Shown: one piece after another, positions 6,181-8,079 of the stretch | Layout of the letters: every line of letters starts with the position of its first letter | Numbering within the stretch: position 1 is the stretch's first letter | NCBI GenBank assembly: GCA_937967725.1 | Contig: CALBSY010000414.1 | Coordinates: 1 to 8,079, forward strand | DNA length: 8,079 nt | Direction: 5' to 3' | Origin: an uncultured Alphaproteobacteria bacterium | GTDB lineage: Bacteria > Pseudomonadota > Alphaproteobacteria > Caulobacterales > Aquidulcibacteraceae | Notes under the pieces: generated by a model | The model's input: only the letters and a program-made list of their open reading frames with translations | Databases searched by the model: none | What the model was told of the DNA's origin: nothing | Position numbers and translations under genes: made by a program

Positions 6181-6508
6181 AAGCCAAAATCTACAGTTGC
6201 CGGGATGAGCCATGTTTCAGCGGAACGGCGACCAAGTTCAGGTGACTATGAAGAAGCAAGGGCGGGCGAGAGTCAGCGGTGTAGTTCGTAGCACGCCGCC
6301 ATTTCAACGCGCGGCTCAGGCGGGTCGTTGACACCGCCTTTGACGTTATCCCGGTGGTTTCGAACGCGCCTTAGACGAGTGGCTAGCCTTAAGTGCAAGT
6401 TTGGCGCAATTCATCGAGCAGCACGGTTCGGTCTTTCGGGTGCGCCAGAACCAAAGCGCATAGTTCTGTATCGGTGTTTCGAGTGCAGATGCCCGGTGCA
6501 TAGGGTAG
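6181..6508. other. Gene-free stretch after bufD
   Basis: These 328 bases lie between the bufD stop and the last recognisable residue of the transposase remnant. Short reading frames on both strands resemble nothing I know. A minus-strand frame continuing from the orfB remnant ends in ALVLAHPKDRTVLLDELRQTCT, which does not match the expected IS3 integrase sequence. The stretch is probably decayed mobile-element or junction DNA. No terminal inverted repeat was found by eye. Confidence 0.5.
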
Positions 6509-6708
6509 GGCATAGACGCGGAAGTTCTGATCGAACACCCTTTGATCTCGGGCTTCAGAGCGCGATCACGCATGCCGCGCGGCGGCGCTTCATCGGATCG
6601 CCTGCGCCGCGCGTCATGCGCGTGATACGTCGAAGGGGCGATCGGAAGCGTTCTGCAGATCGGCTCGACCCCGTATTCATCGCGGTTCTTGTCGATGAAG
6701 GCGATCAT
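6509..6708 (-). pseudogene. IS3-family transposase OrfB remnant (frameshifted and truncated)
   Basis: The start MIAFIDKNRDEYGVEPICR followed by LPIAPSTYHAH is characteristic of IS3-family OrfB. About 56 residues read normally to KPEIK (6541). One base is then missing (AAAGGGTGTTC where a Lys/Gln-Arg-Val reading is expected), so the frame must shift to recover VFDQNFRVYA (6538 to 6509). After that the similarity stops, before the DDE integrase core. The ATG overlaps the orfA stop as ATGA, the usual orfA/orfB arrangement. The product cannot transpose. The unshifted frame runs on to 6346 but its sequence is nonsense. Confidence 0.8.
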
Positions 6709-7040
6709 GATTTCGGTTTGCGGCCGAGCTCCGCCTGAGGGAAAAAAGCCGACGCCCTGCGCAGGATTTCGTTGGCCTGGCGCAGCTACTTGATCTCGCG
6801 CTCCATCGCCTTCATCTGCGCGCGTTCATCGCTGGTCAGGCCGGGGCGGACGCCCGAGTCGGTATCGGCCCGCTTCACCCATTCGTGCAGCGTCTGCGGC
6901 GCACAACCGAACTTCGGCGCGAGCGCCTCGATTGTCGTCCACAGCGATGGATGATCCTTGCGGTGCTCCAGCACCATTCGAACCGCCCGCTTCTTCGATC
7001 GACCTGGCCGGAAACGAGCACCCAGGACCTCGTTACCCAC
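6705..7040 (-). pseudogene. IS3-family transposase OrfA remnant with internal amber codon
   Basis: The minus strand encodes the helix-turn-helix OrfA protein of an IS3 element: KKRAVRMVLEHRKDHPS, then KFGCAPQTLHEWVKRA and a SGVRPGLTSDERAQMKAMERE segment. An in-frame TAG at 6788-6786 interrupts what should be RENKELRQANEILR; reading resumes as LRQANEILRRASAFFPQAELGRKPKS to the TGA at 6705. The lost codon is most simply a GAG-to-TAG change. The start is uncertain; a GTG at 7040 is in frame, but the residues before KKRAV do not match a usual OrfA N-terminus well, so the 5' end may also be altered. The frame stays open further upstream without family similarity. Confidence 0.8.
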
Positions 7041-7365
7041 GGTACGCAGCGAGCGACAGCGCGTTCGCCAGTAAAGACCCAGCCGGTGTGCCAACCGAAG
7101 GGTTCTCAGATACCTATCAAGCGGAACCGATCGGAAACAACGGGCTCCAGCGCGTCGACCAGACGCCTTCACCTCGACGCGTTCAGGCCGGCAGACTGAT
7201 CCGTAAGTGCTTGCTTGTAATAGCGGTGAATGAACGAGGAACGGTCTGCCGGGGCCCTGATTTTCTGCGCTTTTTCCGCTCGGGCGAAAGATTCAATCCC
7301 TGTCGCGCCCACCATTGCGGCGCCGCCGCGACGGCGCAGGATCTGCCGGCATCCACACGATCACC
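7041..7365. other. Gene-free stretch between the IS remnant and the glucosidase gene
   Basis: These 325 bases hold no protein gene I can support. The minus-strand frame open upstream of orfA reads as Arg/Leu-rich sequence without a domain. A perfect 10-bp GCGGCGCCGC palindrome lies at 7317-7326, about 40 nt after the glucosidase stop, but it has no U-tract and no loop. The 5' end of the insertion element may lie in here. Confidence 0.5.
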
Positions 7366-8079
7366 TCAGGCCGTCTCCAGGACGGCAAACCCGAACGGCT
7401 GCAGTTCGACGCCATGGGAGGAGGCTGCTTGACTGCATCCAGGCGCACTGAGCGCCCGCCATGCATCGTCATGCGGATGAAGCCGCGTTTGTGGGGAGAG
7501 GTTGACGATGCAGCGCAGGCGATCTTGGCCAGCGTAGCGGTCGTAAACCACGAGCGGCGCCTGTTCATCCAAGATCTTTTCTCCGCCGCGCAAAATGAGA
7601 GGCTGCCGCTTGCGCCAGCGGAAGAAGGCGCGTGCGAAGCACAGGACGGAGTTTTTATCCCCGGCCTGTCGATCTACAGCTGCTTCCGCGTGACCTTCGC
7701 CAAGCGGCAGCCACGGCTCAGCTTCGCTGAAACCCGCGTGCGCGGCCGCGCCTTGCCACGGCATCGGCGTGCGCACGCCGTCGCGTCCTTCGAAATCGGG
7801 CCAGAGATTGATGCCCCAGGGGTCGCGCAATGCGCTGCGCGGCAGTTTCGGTTGCGGCAGTCCGAGCTCTTCGCCCTGAAACAACGCGCCGCCGCCTTTT
7901 AACGTGAACTGAAGGAAGAGCAGCATCTTCGCCGCCTGGCGCCGTTGCTCCGGAGTTTTCGCCAGCGGCGCCATGTTGGTCAGAGCGCGGATAGAATCGT
8001 GGTTGGTGAAGACGTTATATACCCATCCCGTGCGGAGATGATTGTCGCGCAGCTTGACGATGCCCGCCATCTCCTCCTG
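7366..8079 (-). CDS. GH13 alpha-glucosidase, C-terminal part (5' end outside window)
   Basis: This is the C-terminal 237 residues of a glycoside hydrolase family 13 enzyme, closest to the alpha-glucosidase/oligo-1,6-glucosidase group (GH13_23 by resemblance), which hydrolyses alpha-glucosides from the non-reducing end. Visible motifs, counted from the window edge, are FTNHDSIRA (24-32; conserved region IV, with the transition-state-stabilising Asp at 28), ALFQGEELGLPQ (65-76), LRDPWGINLWPDFEGRDGVRTPMPW (a group signature at 84-108), and AGFSEAEPWLPL followed by AVDRQ. The nucleophile and acid/base residues lie upstream, outside the window. The last third is the beta-sandwich domain C, ending in FGFAVLETA. 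The frame is open to 8079; the ATG at 8070 is internal and is not the start. The visible part is intact. Confidence 0.93.
   Translation of the reverse strand, partial: QEEMAGIVKLRDNHLRTGWVYNVFTNHDSIRALTNMAPLAKTPEQRRQAAKMLLFLQFTLKGGGALFQGEELGLPQPKLPRSALRDPWGINLWPDFEGRDGVRTPMPWQGAAAHAGFSEAEPWLPLGEGHAEAAVDRQAGDKNSVLCFARAFFRWRKRQPLILRGGEKILDEQAPLVVYDRYAGQDRLRCIVNLSPQTRLHPHDDAWRALSAPGCSQAASSHGVELQPFGFAVLETA

Larger units (their letters stand above)
6509..7040 (-). mobile_element. Degraded IS3-family insertion sequence fragment
   Basis: The adjacent orfA and orfB remnants, in the right order and overlap, mark a fragment of an IS3-family element. Its right part, including the DDE catalytic region, is missing. 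Terminal inverted repeats and target-site duplications could not be identified by eye, so the limits given cover only the recognisable coding part. It separates the copper locus from an unrelated sugar-metabolism gene. Confidence 0.7.

Noticed and set aside
7317..7326. GCGGCGCCGC palindrome as a terminator of the glucosidase gene
   Set aside because: A perfect palindrome without loop or U-tract is not a recognisable intrinsic terminator and is expected by chance at this GC.

Overview
The window looks like part of an alphaproteobacterial chromosome, probably from the Caulobacterales/Hyphomonadaceae. The grounds are the high GC, the codon bias, and a gene set resembling the copper-handling loci of Caulobacter relatives. 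No ribosomal or other phylogenetic marker gene is present, so the assignment is an inference.

Positions 1-2894 hold a copper/silver efflux operon on the minus strand. Its first gene encodes a small exported protein rich in Cys, Met and His (2547-2894). It is followed by a TolC/CusC-type outer-membrane channel (1222-2472) and a CusB-type periplasmic adaptor (1225 to beyond position 1). The CusB stop lies outside the window, and the CusA pump gene would be expected next.

Positions 3290-6180 hold a plus-strand operon, transcribed divergently from the first, that matches the bufferin class of RiPP loci. It contains two tandem DUF2282 precursors (3290-3649 and 3713-4153), a DUF692/MNIO iron enzyme (4158-4997), a DUF2063 partner protein (4997-5743) and a DoxX-type membrane protein (5740-6180). 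From bufA2 onward the genes are spaced by 4 nt or overlap by 1-4 nt, which suggests translational coupling. The most unusual point is that the two precursors share an identical four-cysteine spacing but have different export signals. The first has an ordinary Sec signal peptide; the second has a lipoprotein-like signal ending in Cys27. The locus therefore appears to make one soluble and one possibly membrane-anchored copper-binding peptide with a single set of modifying enzymes.

The 395-bp divergent region (2895-3289) carries one ECF-sigma-like promoter candidate facing each operon (GTAACC/CGAA and GTAACG/CGTA). This suggests that efflux and periplasmic sequestration may be switched on by the same signal.

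Positions 6181-7365 are degraded. They contain an IS3-family transposase remnant on the minus strand: orfA is interrupted by an amber codon, and orfB is frameshifted and then truncated. Both flanks are gene-free. From 7366 to the right edge lies the C-terminal part of a GH13 alpha-glucosidase on the minus strand, which is metabolically unrelated to the metal genes.
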